From NCBI RefSeq assembly GCF_004124325.1, contig NZ_QBDT01000001.1, positions 7,378,001 to 7,442,000 of the forward strand: DNA of 64,000 nt. The letters run 5' to 3'. The notes under the pieces were generated by a model that made no database searches, was not told the origin of the DNA, and saw only the letters and a program-made list of their open reading frames with translations. This document shows, piece by piece, positions 17,006 through 24,872 of the stretch. The stretch comes from Streptomyces sp. L2 (GTDB lineage Bacteria; Actinomycetota; Actinomycetes; Streptomycetales; Streptomycetaceae). Made by a program: the position numbers and the translations under genes. Within the stretch, counting starts at the first letter, position 1; each line of letters starts with the position of its first letter.

Positions 17006-18888
17006 AGCGCCGCGTCCGGCGGCCATCCGTCGAGGGCACCGGCCGGCGGCCGCTCGGGAAGCGCCGCGTGCCCCTGCGTAAACGGCTCCTCGTCCGGCTG
17101 CTGTTCGTCTCCGCGCTCATCGCCGTCTGCTCGGTCGCGGCCACCGCCTGGCTCGCGGTGACGACCACCACCAGCGCGCTCAAGGAGGAACAGGGCCAGG
17201 ACCTCGCCGCCGACAACCAGATCCTCGCCCGGCTCAGCGGCTACGCCGCCACGCACCCGGACTGGGCGGGCGTCCGCCACACCGTCCGGGCCCTGGCCGC
17301 CGAGACCGGCCGGCGCATCGCCCTCACCACCGCCGACCGCACCCCGGTCGCCGACTCGGCGGCACGCGGCACCCCGCTGCCGCCCCGGCCCGCCGCCTCC
17401 GTCGACCCGCTGCACACCGACACCTACACCGATTCCGGCGCGCAGCTCAGCGGCATCGACCCCCGTGTGGTCGGCCCGTACCGGATCACCGGCGCGGAAC
17501 GCGCCAAGCTGGACGCCCTGGCCGGCCGGCTCAAGGCCTGCTACGAGGCGTTCGGTCTGCGGCCCACCGTGACCCGGATCCCCAGCGGCCGCCCCCTGGT
17601 CACCGGCCCCGGCCAGGGGGCCGACCTCGCCGGCTACGTCGCGGAGAAGTGCGACGACGGGGCGCTGAACATCCCCACTCCGACCGAACGCAAGGCCCTC
17701 GACCGGCTCTCTGACCTCGCCCAGCCCTGCCTGCGGGGCCTCGGCCTCGGCGGACCGGCCTTCGTCACCCTCGACCCGACCGGCCGGGACCTCCTGGCCG
17801 GCGGCTACGTCGTCGCCAGGAAGAAGACGAAGACGGGCGCCGACGACACCCGGGCCGCGCGCACCTGCGTCCTCGACGCCCGCCGCACCCAGCTGAGGCC
17901 GTACGTCGCCCCGCCGGCCCAGCTGTTCCTCGGCATCGGCGACCGCGACACCGTCCGGTTCGACATGTCCCCGGCCAACAAGGCCAAGGTCGCGGGCGCG
18001 GCCGGCCTGGTCCTGGCGGTCACCGTCGCGGTGGCCGCCGTCGTCGCCGTCCGGCTGGTGCGCCCGCTGCGCGCGCTCACCGCCGCGGCCCAGCAGCCGC
18101 CCGAGCTCCATGTCCGGGTGCCGGTGACCACGCGGGACGAGACCGGCATCCTCGCCGAGGCCTTCAACGACCTCACCGAGCGCCGCGAACGGCTGGAGGC
18201 CCAGCGCAAGGCGATGGTCAGCGACATCGCCCACGAACTGCGCAGCCCCCTCACCAACATCCGCGGCTGGCTGGAGGTCACCCGGGACGGCGTCGTCGAC
18301 CCCGACCCCGCCCTGCTGGGCTCCCTGCACGACGAGGCGCTGGTCCTGCAGCGGATCATCGACGACCTCCAGGACATCGCGGCCGCCGACGCGGGCACCC
18401 TGCGCCTGCACCCCGAGCCGCTGCACGCCGCCGAACTGCTCGACCAGGTCGCCGCCGCCCACCGGGTCGCCGCCGACGGCGCCGGGGTCGTCCTCGGCAC
18501 CGACGCCGACCCCGCCGCCTGGCTGGACGCCGACCCGGTGCGGATGCGGCAGGCGCTGGGCAACCTGGTCTCCAACGCGCTGCGGCACACCCCCGCCGGC
18601 GGCACCGTCACGCTGGCCGCCCACCGCGACGGCGACGACCTGCTGCTCACCGTCACCGACACCGGCACGGGCATCGCGGCCGAGGACCTTCCGCACGTCT
18701 TCGAGCGGTTCTGGCGTGCCGAGAAGTCCCGCAGCCGGCGCACCGGCGGCAGCGGGCTCGGCCTGGCGATCGTCCGCCACCTCGTCGCCGCCCACGGCGG
18801 TACGGCACGGGTGGCGAGCGAATCCGGGGAGGGAGCGGTCTTCACCCTCCGGCTGCCCGCCGCCGCGCCGCCCGACCGGGAGGAGTGA
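17002..18888 (+). CDS. Membrane sensor histidine kinase with Cys-containing extracytoplasmic domain
   Basis: A 628-residue protein. A basic N-tail precedes TM1 (about 33-57). A ~270-residue extracytoplasmic sensor contains exactly four cysteines (Cys180, Cys217, Cys243, Cys289). TM2 (~332-352) leads into HAMP, then the H-box SDIAHELRSPL with phospho-acceptor His411. The HATPase_c has N-box NLVSNALRH, G1 DTGTGI and G2 GGSGLGLAI. The four cysteines could form two disulphides outside the membrane. Coupled by ATGA overlap to the OmpR-type regulator upstream. Confidence 0.92.
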   Translation: MKRRVRRPSVEGTGRRPLGKRRVPLRKRLLVRLLFVSALIAVCSVAATAWLAVTTTTSALKEEQGQDLAADNQILARLSGYAATHPDWAGVRHTVRALAAETGRRIALTTADRTPVADSAARGTPLPPRPAASVDPLHTDTYTDSGAQLSGIDPRVVGPYRITGAERAKLDALAGRLKACYEAFGLRPTVTRIPSGRPLVTGPGQGADLAGYVAEKCDDGALNIPTPTERKALDRLSDLAQPCLRGLGLGGPAFVTLDPTGRDLLAGGYVVARKKTKTGADDTRAARTCVLDARRTQLRPYVAPPAQLFLGIGDRDTVRFDMSPANKAKVAGAAGLVLAVTVAVAAVVAVRLVRPLRALTAAAQQPPELHVRVPVTTRDETGILAEAFNDLTERRERLEAQRKAMVSDIAHELRSPLTNIRGWLEVTRDGVVDPDPALLGSLHDEALVLQRIIDDLQDIAAADAGTLRLHPEPLHAAELLDQVAAAHRVAADGAGVVLGTDADPAAWLDADPVRMRQALGNLVSNALRHTPAGGTVTLAAHRDGDDLLLTVTDTGTGIAAEDLPHVFERFWRAEKSRSRRTGGSGLGLAIVRHLVAAHGGTARVASESGEGAVFTLRLPAAAPPDREE

Positions 18889-19000
18889 CGGCCCGCGGCC
18901 CGTGATCGGGAGGTCCGCGGCGTGCGGCCCGCGATCGGGTTCCCGGACCGCACCCGGGGGTACCGCGGAAGCCCGACGGAGCAGCCGAGGGAGGTCCCCC

Positions 19001-19450
19001 ATGAGCGCACCGGACGACCTGCCGGTCACGTCCACGCTCGCCGAACTGGCCGCACTGGTCGAGCGGCACCGGGGCCTCTACGTGCGCTGGTCGAAGGGGC
19101 CCGGGCCCGACCTCGGGGAGACGACCAGCACCGACGACCTGACCGGCGTCCCCCTGCCGGGGCTGTCCGCCAATCCGCTCGACGTCGAGGAGTGGTGGCG
19201 GGGCCGGTCCGTGGAGCTGTGGGTGGCCCGCCGGCTGTACGACCACTCCCACCTGCCGCACGACAAGGGCCCCGGCGTCCGCCCCTGGGCCCTCAGGGGC
19301 CGGGAGGCGGGCCGGGGCCCCGACAACGAGCCGCTCGTCGCCGATGTCGAGCCGATGTGCTGGATCGCCGGCCCCATGATCGAGGAGGCCAGGCCGGAGG
19401 TCGAGCGCCAGGAACGGCGGTGGGGGACACCGCGCCGCTCCGGCCGCTGA
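19001..19450 (+). CDS. DUF6098 family protein
   Basis: A 149-residue protein of the actinobacterial DUF6098 type, recognised from the opening LAELAALVERHRGLYVRWS and the central LPGLSANPLDVEEWW. It has no signal peptide, membrane segment or known catalytic motif, and its function is unknown. The ATG at 19001 follows GGGAGG at 18989-18994. It converges on the wbl gene with a 22-bp gap. Confidence 0.82.
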   Translation: MSAPDDLPVTSTLAELAALVERHRGLYVRWSKGPGPDLGETTSTDDLTGVPLPGLSANPLDVEEWWRGRSVELWVARRLYDHSHLPHDKGPGVRPWALRGREAGRGPDNEPLVADVEPMCWIAGPMIEEARPEVERQERRWGTPRRSGR

Positions 19451-19472
19451 CCCCCGGGGCCCGGCCGCCGGG

Positions 19473-19724
19473 TCAGCCCGAGCCGCGCCGGGATCCCGCG
19501 CGGCGCCGCAGCCGGCGGCGCTCCGCCTCGGTGGTCCCGCCCCAGATGCCGATGCTCTGTCCGGTGTCCAGCGCCCAGTCCAGGCACTGTTCCCGCACGG
19601 GGCACCCCTCGCAGACCGCCGTGGCCTGCTGGGCCTGCACCTGGGAGGGGCCGGTGGTACCGATGGGGAAGAACAGGTCGGGGTCCTCGTGACGGCACGC
19701 GGCATGGTCGCGCCAGTAATCCAT
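19473..19724 (-). CDS. WhiB-like (Wbl) iron-sulphur regulator
   Basis: An 83-residue protein with four cluster-ligating cysteines (Cys10, Cys38, Cys41, Cys47; C...CxxCx5C), the turn GIWGG and a basic C-terminal tail. Wbl proteins bind a [4Fe-4S] cluster, respond to oxygen or NO, and partner with the principal sigma factor. The length and the opening DPDLFFPIGTTGP resemble the WblE/WhiB1 subgroup. AGGAGA is 7 bases before the ATG at 19724. The longer frame to 20021 is not supported. Confidence 0.92.
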   Translation of the reverse strand: MDYWRDHAACRHEDPDLFFPIGTTGPSQVQAQQATAVCEGCPVREQCLDWALDTGQSIGIWGGTTEAERRRLRRRAGSRRGSG

Positions 19725-20066
19725 CGAAGTCTCCTGGGATCGAAGTCGTCCGTGCCCTGCCGGATGTGTTCCGCTGGGTCGGGTGACCGGTCGGAGCCGT
19801 GTGAAACTGCTCAGCCACACGCGGTCGACGGGTCGACGGGCCGGGGAACGGACGCGGGGGCGTGCGCGCGCCGGCGACGGCGTCCGGCCCCGACCGGGCA
19901 CCGGTGACGTCGAGTTCGAGGGCGAAGACGGCACGCCGTCGGCCGCGCCACCGCGCGACCACCGTACTCCGGGAGCGCCTTTCCGGCCCGGCGAGTCCTG
20001 GCCTGACCGCCCGTCACCCACCGGGCCGTCAGTCCAGCGCGGTCTCCCGGCAGCGTCTCCTGCCCG
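19725..20066. other. Intergenic region upstream of the wbl gene, no gene found
   Basis: The 342 bp between two minus-strand genes hold no convincing coding frame; the translations are Arg/Pro/Thr-rich. I see a short direct repeat GTCGACGG at about 19826-19840 and a repeated GACTTCGAT just before the wbl ribosome site. It presumably contains the wbl promoter, but no -10/-35 pair is clear enough to assign. Confidence 0.5.
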
Positions 20067-20951
20067 TCAGTTCAGCAGGGCCTCCGCCGCGGTCAGCGAC
20101 ACCGCCTCCGCCAGGGCCGCCAGCGCGGGCGAATCCAGCTTCCACTGCTGCCAGTACAGCGTGGCGTCCATCCAGCGGTCCGGAGCGAGCCGCACGAGGC
20201 GGCCCTCGCGCAGCAGCGGGCCGGCCTGCGTCTGCGGCACCAGGCCCCAGCCGAGCCCGGCGGCGACCGCGGTGACGAACCCCTCCGAGGTGGGCACATA
20301 GTGCCGCAGGGCACCGGCGGACCCGCGGCCCAGCCGCCGTACGAAGCCGTCCTGGAAGTCGTCCTTGCGGTCGAAGACCACGACGGGGGCCTCGGACAGC
20401 GCCTCCGCCAGGGGTCGCCCGGTCACGTACCGTTCGGCGAACTCCGGTTCGGCCACCGGCAGATAGCGCATGCGGCCGAGCGGACGCACCGAGCAGCCGG
20501 GCACCGGGTCGGGGGAGGAGGTGACGGCCGCCATCACCTGGCCCTCGCGCAGCAGCGCCGCCGTGTGCGCCTCGTCCTCGCGGTGCAGTTCGAAACAGAG
20601 CCCCCGCACCCGGGTCAGCGCGTCGAGGAACCAGGTCGCCAGCGAGTCCGCGTTCACCGCGACCGACACCCGCGTCGGCTCCCCGGCGCCGCTCAGCCCC
20701 AGCTCGCCGCGCGCGTCCCGCTCCAGCCGGGCCAGCTGCCGCGCGAACCGGACCAGCACCGCGCCGGACTCAGTGGGCCGCACCGGCTTGGTGCGCTGGA
20801 GCAGCACCCGGCCGGTGCGCTGCTCCAGCCCCTTGACGCGCTGGCTGACCGCCGAGGGCGTCACGTGCAGGGCCTCGGCCGCCGCGTCGAAGGTGCCCTC
20901 GTCCACCACGGCGAGCAGCGTGCGCACCTGGTCCACCGGAAGCTCGTCCAT
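20067..20951 (-). CDS. lysG: LysR-type regulator of the ArgP/LysG group
   Basis: A 294-residue protein. The N-terminal LysR HTH reads QVRTLLAVVDEGTFDAAAEALHVTPSAVSQRVKGLEQ, followed by a substrate-binding domain. The exact HTH wording and the divergent lysE-type exporter identify the LysG/ArgP group, which senses lysine or arginine and activates export of the excess amino acid. The ATG at 20951 is chosen; a GTG at 20954 is one codon earlier. An AT-rich operator-like repeat lies in the 79-bp gap to the exporter. Confidence 0.9.
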   Translation of the reverse strand: MDELPVDQVRTLLAVVDEGTFDAAAEALHVTPSAVSQRVKGLEQRTGRVLLQRTKPVRPTESGAVLVRFARQLARLERDARGELGLSGAGEPTRVSVAVNADSLATWFLDALTRVRGLCFELHREDEAHTAALLREGQVMAAVTSSPDPVPGCSVRPLGRMRYLPVAEPEFAERYVTGRPLAEALSEAPVVVFDRKDDFQDGFVRRLGRGSAGALRHYVPTSEGFVTAVAAGLGWGLVPQTQAGPLLREGRLVRLAPDRWMDATLYWQQWKLDSPALAALAEAVSLTAAEALLN

Positions 20952-20960
20952 CACACCGGC

Positions 20961-21000
20961 TAAGAATAGCTAAGGGTACGTAAGAATCTTTAGCTGTACG
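20961..21000. promoter_or_regulatory. LysG operator-like repeat between lysG and lysE
   Basis: Two imperfect 20-bp direct repeats (20961-20980 and 20981-21000, 14 of 20 positions identical, both beginning TAAGAAT and ending GTACG) span the gap. An inverted pair AGCTAA (20968-20973) / TTAGCT (20990-20995) overlaps them. The block is AT-rich in a GC-rich genome and sits where a LysR regulator normally binds. Confidence 0.65.
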
Positions 21001-21030
21001 TCAGGTGATCCCCCGCTTAGTTTCGACGGC

Positions 21031-21645
21031 ATGAACGCCGCACTGACCGCCGCCGCCGCCGGATTCGGCACCGGCCTCTCCCTGATCGTCGCCATCGGCG
21101 CCCAGAACGCCTTCGTCCTGCGGCAGGGGGTGCGCCGGGACGCCGTCCTGGCCGTCGTCGGCATCTGCGCCCTGTCCGACGCGGTGCTCATCGCGCTCGG
21201 AGTGGGCGGGGTCGGCGCCGTCGTGGTGGCCTGGCCCGGCGCGCTCACGGCGGTCGCCCTGGCCGGCGGCGCCTTCCTGCTCTGCTACGGCGCCCTCGCC
21301 GCCCGCCGGGTCCTCAGGCCCGGCGCGGGACTGCGGGCCGAGGGCGAGGCGGCCGGTTCCCGCCGGCGGGCGGTGCTCACCTGCCTGGCGATGACCTGGC
21401 TCAACCCGCACGTCTACCTGGACACGGTGTTCCTGCTCGGCTCCCTCGCGGCCGGTCACGGCGGGCTGCGCTGGACCTTCGGGCTGGGGGCCGCCCTGGC
21501 CAGCCTGTGCTGGTTCGCCGGGCTCGGCTTCGGCGCCCGGCTGCTCGGCCGGTTCCTCGCCCGGCCCGGCGCCTGGCGGGTGCTGGACGGCCTGGTCGCC
21601 GTCACCATGCTGGTCCTCGGCGCGAGCCTCGTCGCCGGCGCCTGA
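21031..21645 (+). CDS. LysE/ArgO-family basic amino acid exporter
   Basis: A 204-residue membrane protein with about six hydrophobic segments. It has the family motif GAQNAFVLRQG near residue 25 and TWLNPHVYLDT near 125. LysE/ArgO proteins export lysine and/or arginine when intracellular levels rise. Divergent from lysG, its probable activator. It starts with ATG at 21031. Confidence 0.93.
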   Translation: MNAALTAAAAGFGTGLSLIVAIGAQNAFVLRQGVRRDAVLAVVGICALSDAVLIALGVGGVGAVVVAWPGALTAVALAGGAFLLCYGALAARRVLRPGAGLRAEGEAAGSRRRAVLTCLAMTWLNPHVYLDTVFLLGSLAAGHGGLRWTFGLGAALASLCWFAGLGFGARLLGRFLARPGAWRVLDGLVAVTMLVLGASLVAGA

Positions 21646-21736
21646 GAATCGGGTTCGGCGACCGGGCGCGTTGCTGCGATAGTGGGCCCGCATCGAAAGA
21701 TGTATCGAGCAACCTCTGTCGAGCGAGCAGGACACG

Positions 21737-23041
21737 GTGGACACCAGCGAGAGCAGCACGGCCGAACCCGGCACCGACGACCCCGGTGCGACGGCGGACC
21801 CGCCCCGGCGCGGCTGGCGCCGCTGGGCGATGGACACCCGTCCCCTGCGCATCCCCGCCTACCGGCGCCTGTGGTCGTCCACCATCGTGACGGCCGTCGG
21901 CAGCCAGCTCACCGCGGTCGCCGTGCCCAAGCAGATCTACGACATCACCCACTCCTCGGCGTGGGTCGGCTACGCGAGCCTCGCCGGTCTGCTGCCCATG
22001 GTCGTGTTCGCGCTGTGGGGCGGGGCCGTCGCCGACACGGTGGACCGCCGCAAACTGCTGCTGGTCACCAACACCGGCATCGCCGTCACCTCACTGCTGT
22101 TCTGGGCGCAGGCGGCGTCCGGCCTGGACTCGGTCGTCGTCCTGATGGCGCTGCTCGCCCTGCAGCAGGCGTTCTTCGGGCTCAACTCCCCGGCGCGCAC
22201 CGCGTCCATCGCCCGGCTGGTGCCGGCCGAGGAACTGCCGGCGGCCAACGCGCTGGGCTCGACCGTGATGCAGACCGGCCTGGTGGCGGGTCCGCTGCTG
22301 GCCGGTGTGCTGATACCGGTCATCGGGCTGCCCGAGCTGTACCTGATCGACGCGCTCGCCCTGTGCGTCACCGTGTGGGCGGTCTTCCGGCTGCCCGCGC
22401 TGCCGCCGCTCGGCGCGTCCCCGTCCCGCCGGGCGGGCCTCAGAGAGATCGCCGCCGGGTTCCGCTACATCTCCGGGCACAAGGTGCTGCTGCTGTCCTT
22501 CCTCGCCGACATCGTCGCGATGGTGTTCGGCATGCCGCGCGCCCTGTTCCCGCAGCTCGCCGCCCAGACGTTCGCGCCGTACGGCGAAGGGCTCGCGCTG
22601 GGCGTGCTGTTCGCCGGCATCCCCGTCGGAGCCGTGCTCGGCGGACTGTTCTCCGGCGTGTTCTCCCGGGCCCGGCGGCACGGCTGGATGGTCATCGGGG
22701 CCGTGGTCGGGTGGGGCATGGCCGTCGCCGGGTTCGGGCTGAGCCGCAACCTCTGGGTGGCCATGGCCTTCCTCGCCGCCGCGGGCGTCGCCGACATGGT
22801 GTCCATGGTGTTCCGCGGCGCGATCCTGCTGACCGCCGCGACCGACGAGATGCGCGGCCGGCTGCAGGGGGTGTTCACGGTGGTCGTCGCGGGCGGCCCG
22901 CGCCTGGCCGACGTCCTGCACGGCACCGCCGGCTCCGTGTTCGGCCCCCGGGCCGCCGTGGCGGGCGGCGGCGCCCTGGTCGTCGCGCTGATGCTGGTCC
23001 TGGCAGCCGCCGTCCCGGCGCTGCGCCGCTACCGGATCTGA
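21737..23041 (+). CDS. MFS exporter, EntS-like
   Basis: A 434-residue protein with about 12 membrane segments. It begins with a hydrophilic 35-residue tail, then the opening segment LWSSTIVTAVGSQLTAVAVPKQIY. The overall pattern, including GGAVADTVDRRKLL between TM2 and TM3, fits the MFS_3 branch that contains enterobactin exporters and macrolide efflux proteins. The exported compound is unknown. It starts with GTG at 21737. It converges on the CRP-like gene. Confidence 0.88.
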   Translation: MDTSESSTAEPGTDDPGATADPPRRGWRRWAMDTRPLRIPAYRRLWSSTIVTAVGSQLTAVAVPKQIYDITHSSAWVGYASLAGLLPMVVFALWGGAVADTVDRRKLLLVTNTGIAVTSLLFWAQAASGLDSVVVLMALLALQQAFFGLNSPARTASIARLVPAEELPAANALGSTVMQTGLVAGPLLAGVLIPVIGLPELYLIDALALCVTVWAVFRLPALPPLGASPSRRAGLREIAAGFRYISGHKVLLLSFLADIVAMVFGMPRALFPQLAAQTFAPYGEGLALGVLFAGIPVGAVLGGLFSGVFSRARRHGWMVIGAVVGWGMAVAGFGLSRNLWVAMAFLAAAGVADMVSMVFRGAILLTAATDEMRGRLQGVFTVVVAGGPRLADVLHGTAGSVFGPRAAVAGGGALVVALMLVLAAAVPALRRYRI

Positions 23042-23079
23042 GGCTCCCGGGGCCCAGGGCTCAGGGGCGCCGAGGCTCG

Positions 23080-23535
23080 CTACGCATAGCCCCGTCGGCG
23101 CAGCGCGTACTGGTCCATCAGCTTGCCGCGGGTCGTCTCCAGACGGTGGGCGAGGACCTCGGCGACGGTCCGCACCAGGGACAGTCCGAGCAGCGGGTCC
23201 TCCACGCTCAGCGCCAGCACCGACGGCCCGTCGAACTCGTAGGCCCGCACATTGCTGAAGGCGACCGCCCCGAAGTCCCACTCGTACGGCGGGAACAGCC
23301 ACGACCAGCCGAGCATGTCGCCCGCGCCGAGGGTGGCCACCGTGACCTGCTGCCGGGACGTGACCTCCTGGTCCAGGGAGACCGCGCCGGAGCGGATCAC
23401 CCAGAACCGGTCGGCGGTGCCCCCCGCCTCGAAGATCCGGGTGTCCTCCGGGAAGGAGACCTCCTTGGCCAGCTCCATGAGGCGCTCGCGCTGCGCCTGC
23501 GGCAGGGCGGTCAGCAGTTTGATCGCTTTGGTCAT
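23080..23535 (-). CDS. CRP-like cyclic-nucleotide-binding protein without DNA-binding domain
   Basis: A 151-residue protein consisting of a single cNMP-binding beta-roll (PEDTRIFEAGGTADRFWVIRSGAVSL, then LGAGDMLGWSWLFPPYEWDFGAVAFS). It lacks the C-terminal winged helix of CRP/FNR, so it probably acts through another protein. A phosphate-binding-cassette-like GEXXALXXXXXR is not seen, so true cNMP binding is uncertain. GAGGAG is 6 bases before the ATG at 23535. Confidence 0.85.
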   Translation of the reverse strand: MTKAIKLLTALPQAQRERLMELAKEVSFPEDTRIFEAGGTADRFWVIRSGAVSLDQEVTSRQQVTVATLGAGDMLGWSWLFPPYEWDFGAVAFSNVRAYEFDGPSVLALSVEDPLLGLSLVRTVAEVLAHRLETTRGKLMDQYALRRRGYA

Positions 23536-23654
23536 GGGGGCTCCTCACCGGCGAGGGTTCGAGGGGTTCTCCTCCATTTGAGCCGCTGCCGCCGCTCCGG
23601 GCACCTCGAAGGACCCGGCTTTCCGCCCGGCCGGCGTCGCCGGGGCATGAAAAA

Positions 23655-23686
23655 GCCCTGGCTGGACGGGGGAAGCCAGCCAGGGC
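23655..23686 (-). terminator. Strong intrinsic-type terminator (minus strand)
   Basis: A perfect 11-bp stem (GCCCTGGCTGG / CCAGCCAGGGC) with a 10-base loop is followed on the minus strand by five T residues (A-tract at 23650-23654 on the plus strand). It lies ~100 bp after the small gene at 23787-24074 and ~120 bp before the CRP-like gene. It could end the former transcript or act as an attenuator in the leader of the latter. Confidence 0.75.
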
Positions 23687-23786
23687 CGTGTGCAGTGGCG
23701 CAGAGGGGACGGTTCCGGTCGACCCCCTGACCACTTATGGATGAACGGTAAACCATCTGGCTCCCCTTCGCGGCATTGGACCCCGC

Positions 23787-24074
23787 TCAGGTGACCTGTT
23801 TCACCCCCGGCCCGCCGTCCGTCCCGCCCTCCATACCGGCCGGCGGGGCGGACGGAGCGGAGGGCGGCGGCGCGCCCGGGGCCGCGATCTCCTGGAGCGC
23901 GTCGAGCACCGCCTCGTACGCCGACGCCCGGACGGAGGCCTCCCGCGCCCCGTCCGGATCGGTCGCCGTCAGGCTCTGTGCCCGCTCGCGCCAGCTCCGC
24001 GCCTCCCCGGCCGCCCGGTCCCGGCCGCGCTGGATGCGCCGCAACAGCTCGTCCGCGTCCACGACATCGGTCAT
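23787..24074 (-). CDS. Small hypothetical protein, helical, Pro/Gly-rich tail
   Basis: A 95-residue protein starting MTDVVDADELLRRIQRG. Residues ~8-65 are charged and amphipathic, consistent with helices or a short coiled coil. Residues 66-95 are Ala/Pro/Gly-rich. I recognise no family. Composition and a normal-looking N-terminus support it over opposite-strand frames. It is followed by a strong terminator and is divergent from the anti-sigma-type ATPase gene. Confidence 0.68.
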   Translation of the reverse strand: MTDVVDADELLRRIQRGRDRAAGEARSWRERAQSLTATDPDGAREASVRASAYEAVLDALQEIAAPGAPPPSAPSAPPAGMEGGTDGGPGVKQVT

Positions 24075-24209
24075 GCGCTCCGGGTACCCGGCCGCCGCCC
24101 GGTGATGACAGCGGCACCGAGGGTGTTTGACGGCGCTCACAGGGGTCAGCCGAACCAGTAGACCCGTATCGCCCGGGAATCCCCCGGGGCGCAGCCAGGG
24201 AGGGAAGGG

Positions 24210-24641
24210 ATGCGCGAGCCGCACAGGACCGACTCCGCCACCGCGACCAGGGACACCCGGCCCGTGCCGTGCCGGCCGGCCGACGCCCGCAGAACCGTAC
24301 GGCACGCGGTCGCCGAACGCTGCCGCGACCGGGCCCTCACCTGCGCCGGCCAGGCGCTGGACGACGCCCTGCTGGTCACCTCCGAACTCACCACCAACGC
24401 CATCCTGCACGGCGGCGGGATCACCGGGTTCGACGTCGCCGTCGACAGCGGCGGGGTCCGCGTCTCGGTGAGCGACCGCAGCGACGACGTCCCGGTGGCC
24501 ACCGCCCGGCCGGACGAACCCGACCGGTGCGCGGCCGGCGGCCGGGGCTGGCCCATCGTCTGCCGGCTGGCACGCGACGTCCGGGTGGCCTGCCTGCCCT
24601 GCGGCGGCAAGTGCATCACGGCCGTCGTGCCCCTGCGCTGA
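24210..24641 (+). CDS. HATPase_c_2 anti-sigma-factor-type serine kinase (RsbW-like)
   Basis: A 143-residue protein with N-box LVTSELTTNAILHGGG near residue 70 and a late GGRGWPIVCRLA segment that fits the ATP-lid and G2 region of RsbW/SpoIIAB-like kinases. These bind a sigma factor or phosphorylate an anti-anti-sigma factor. GGGAGGGAAGGG directly precedes the ATG. A SigB-family sigma gene follows 231 bp downstream on the same strand and is an obvious candidate partner, which is inference. Confidence 0.87.
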   Translation: MREPHRTDSATATRDTRPVPCRPADARRTVRHAVAERCRDRALTCAGQALDDALLVTSELTTNAILHGGGITGFDVAVDSGGVRVSVSDRSDDVPVATARPDEPDRCAAGGRGWPIVCRLARDVRVACLPCGGKCITAVVPLR

Positions 24642-24872
24642 CGCCGGAGAAGTTTCGCCGGCGGCGTTTGCGGACGGGTCGGCCGGGCAGACGGAATCTC
24701 GTGCTTCGGACCGGAGGCGCGCGCCCAGCGGGACGTACGGCTGAGGCGGGCCCGCCTCCCGGCGGGCCCGGCGGCCATCCCGCGGCGACCCCCTGACACC
24801 CCCGTTCGGGCCGGGACCCGGAACCACGCCGTTCCGGCCGTGCCCTGAAACCACGTTCAGGAGCGATTCCGC

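Noticed and set aside
21670..21714. Imperfect inverted repeat GTTGCTGCGAT ... ATCGAGCAAC before the MFS gene, with a TGTATCGA sequence resembling the TetR half-site at 11108
   Set aside because: The arms differ by one base, the spacing is long and only one half-site matches, so I cannot support an operator.
23545..23577. Ten-residue minus-strand upstream frame (MEENPSNPRR) ending in the leader of the CRP-like gene
   Set aside because: It has no ribosome site of its own and a short frame of this size is expected by chance.
23690..23786. Possible tRNA or structured RNA next to the terminator
   Set aside because: I could not fold a cloverleaf and found no T-loop or acceptor stem. The only clear structure is the terminator hairpin.
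24663..24690. GTTT-N15-GGGCAG before the first SigB-like gene as a SigB promoter
   Set aside because: The -10 half (GGGCAG) departs too far from GGGTAC/T and the DNA is very G-rich, so the match is weak.
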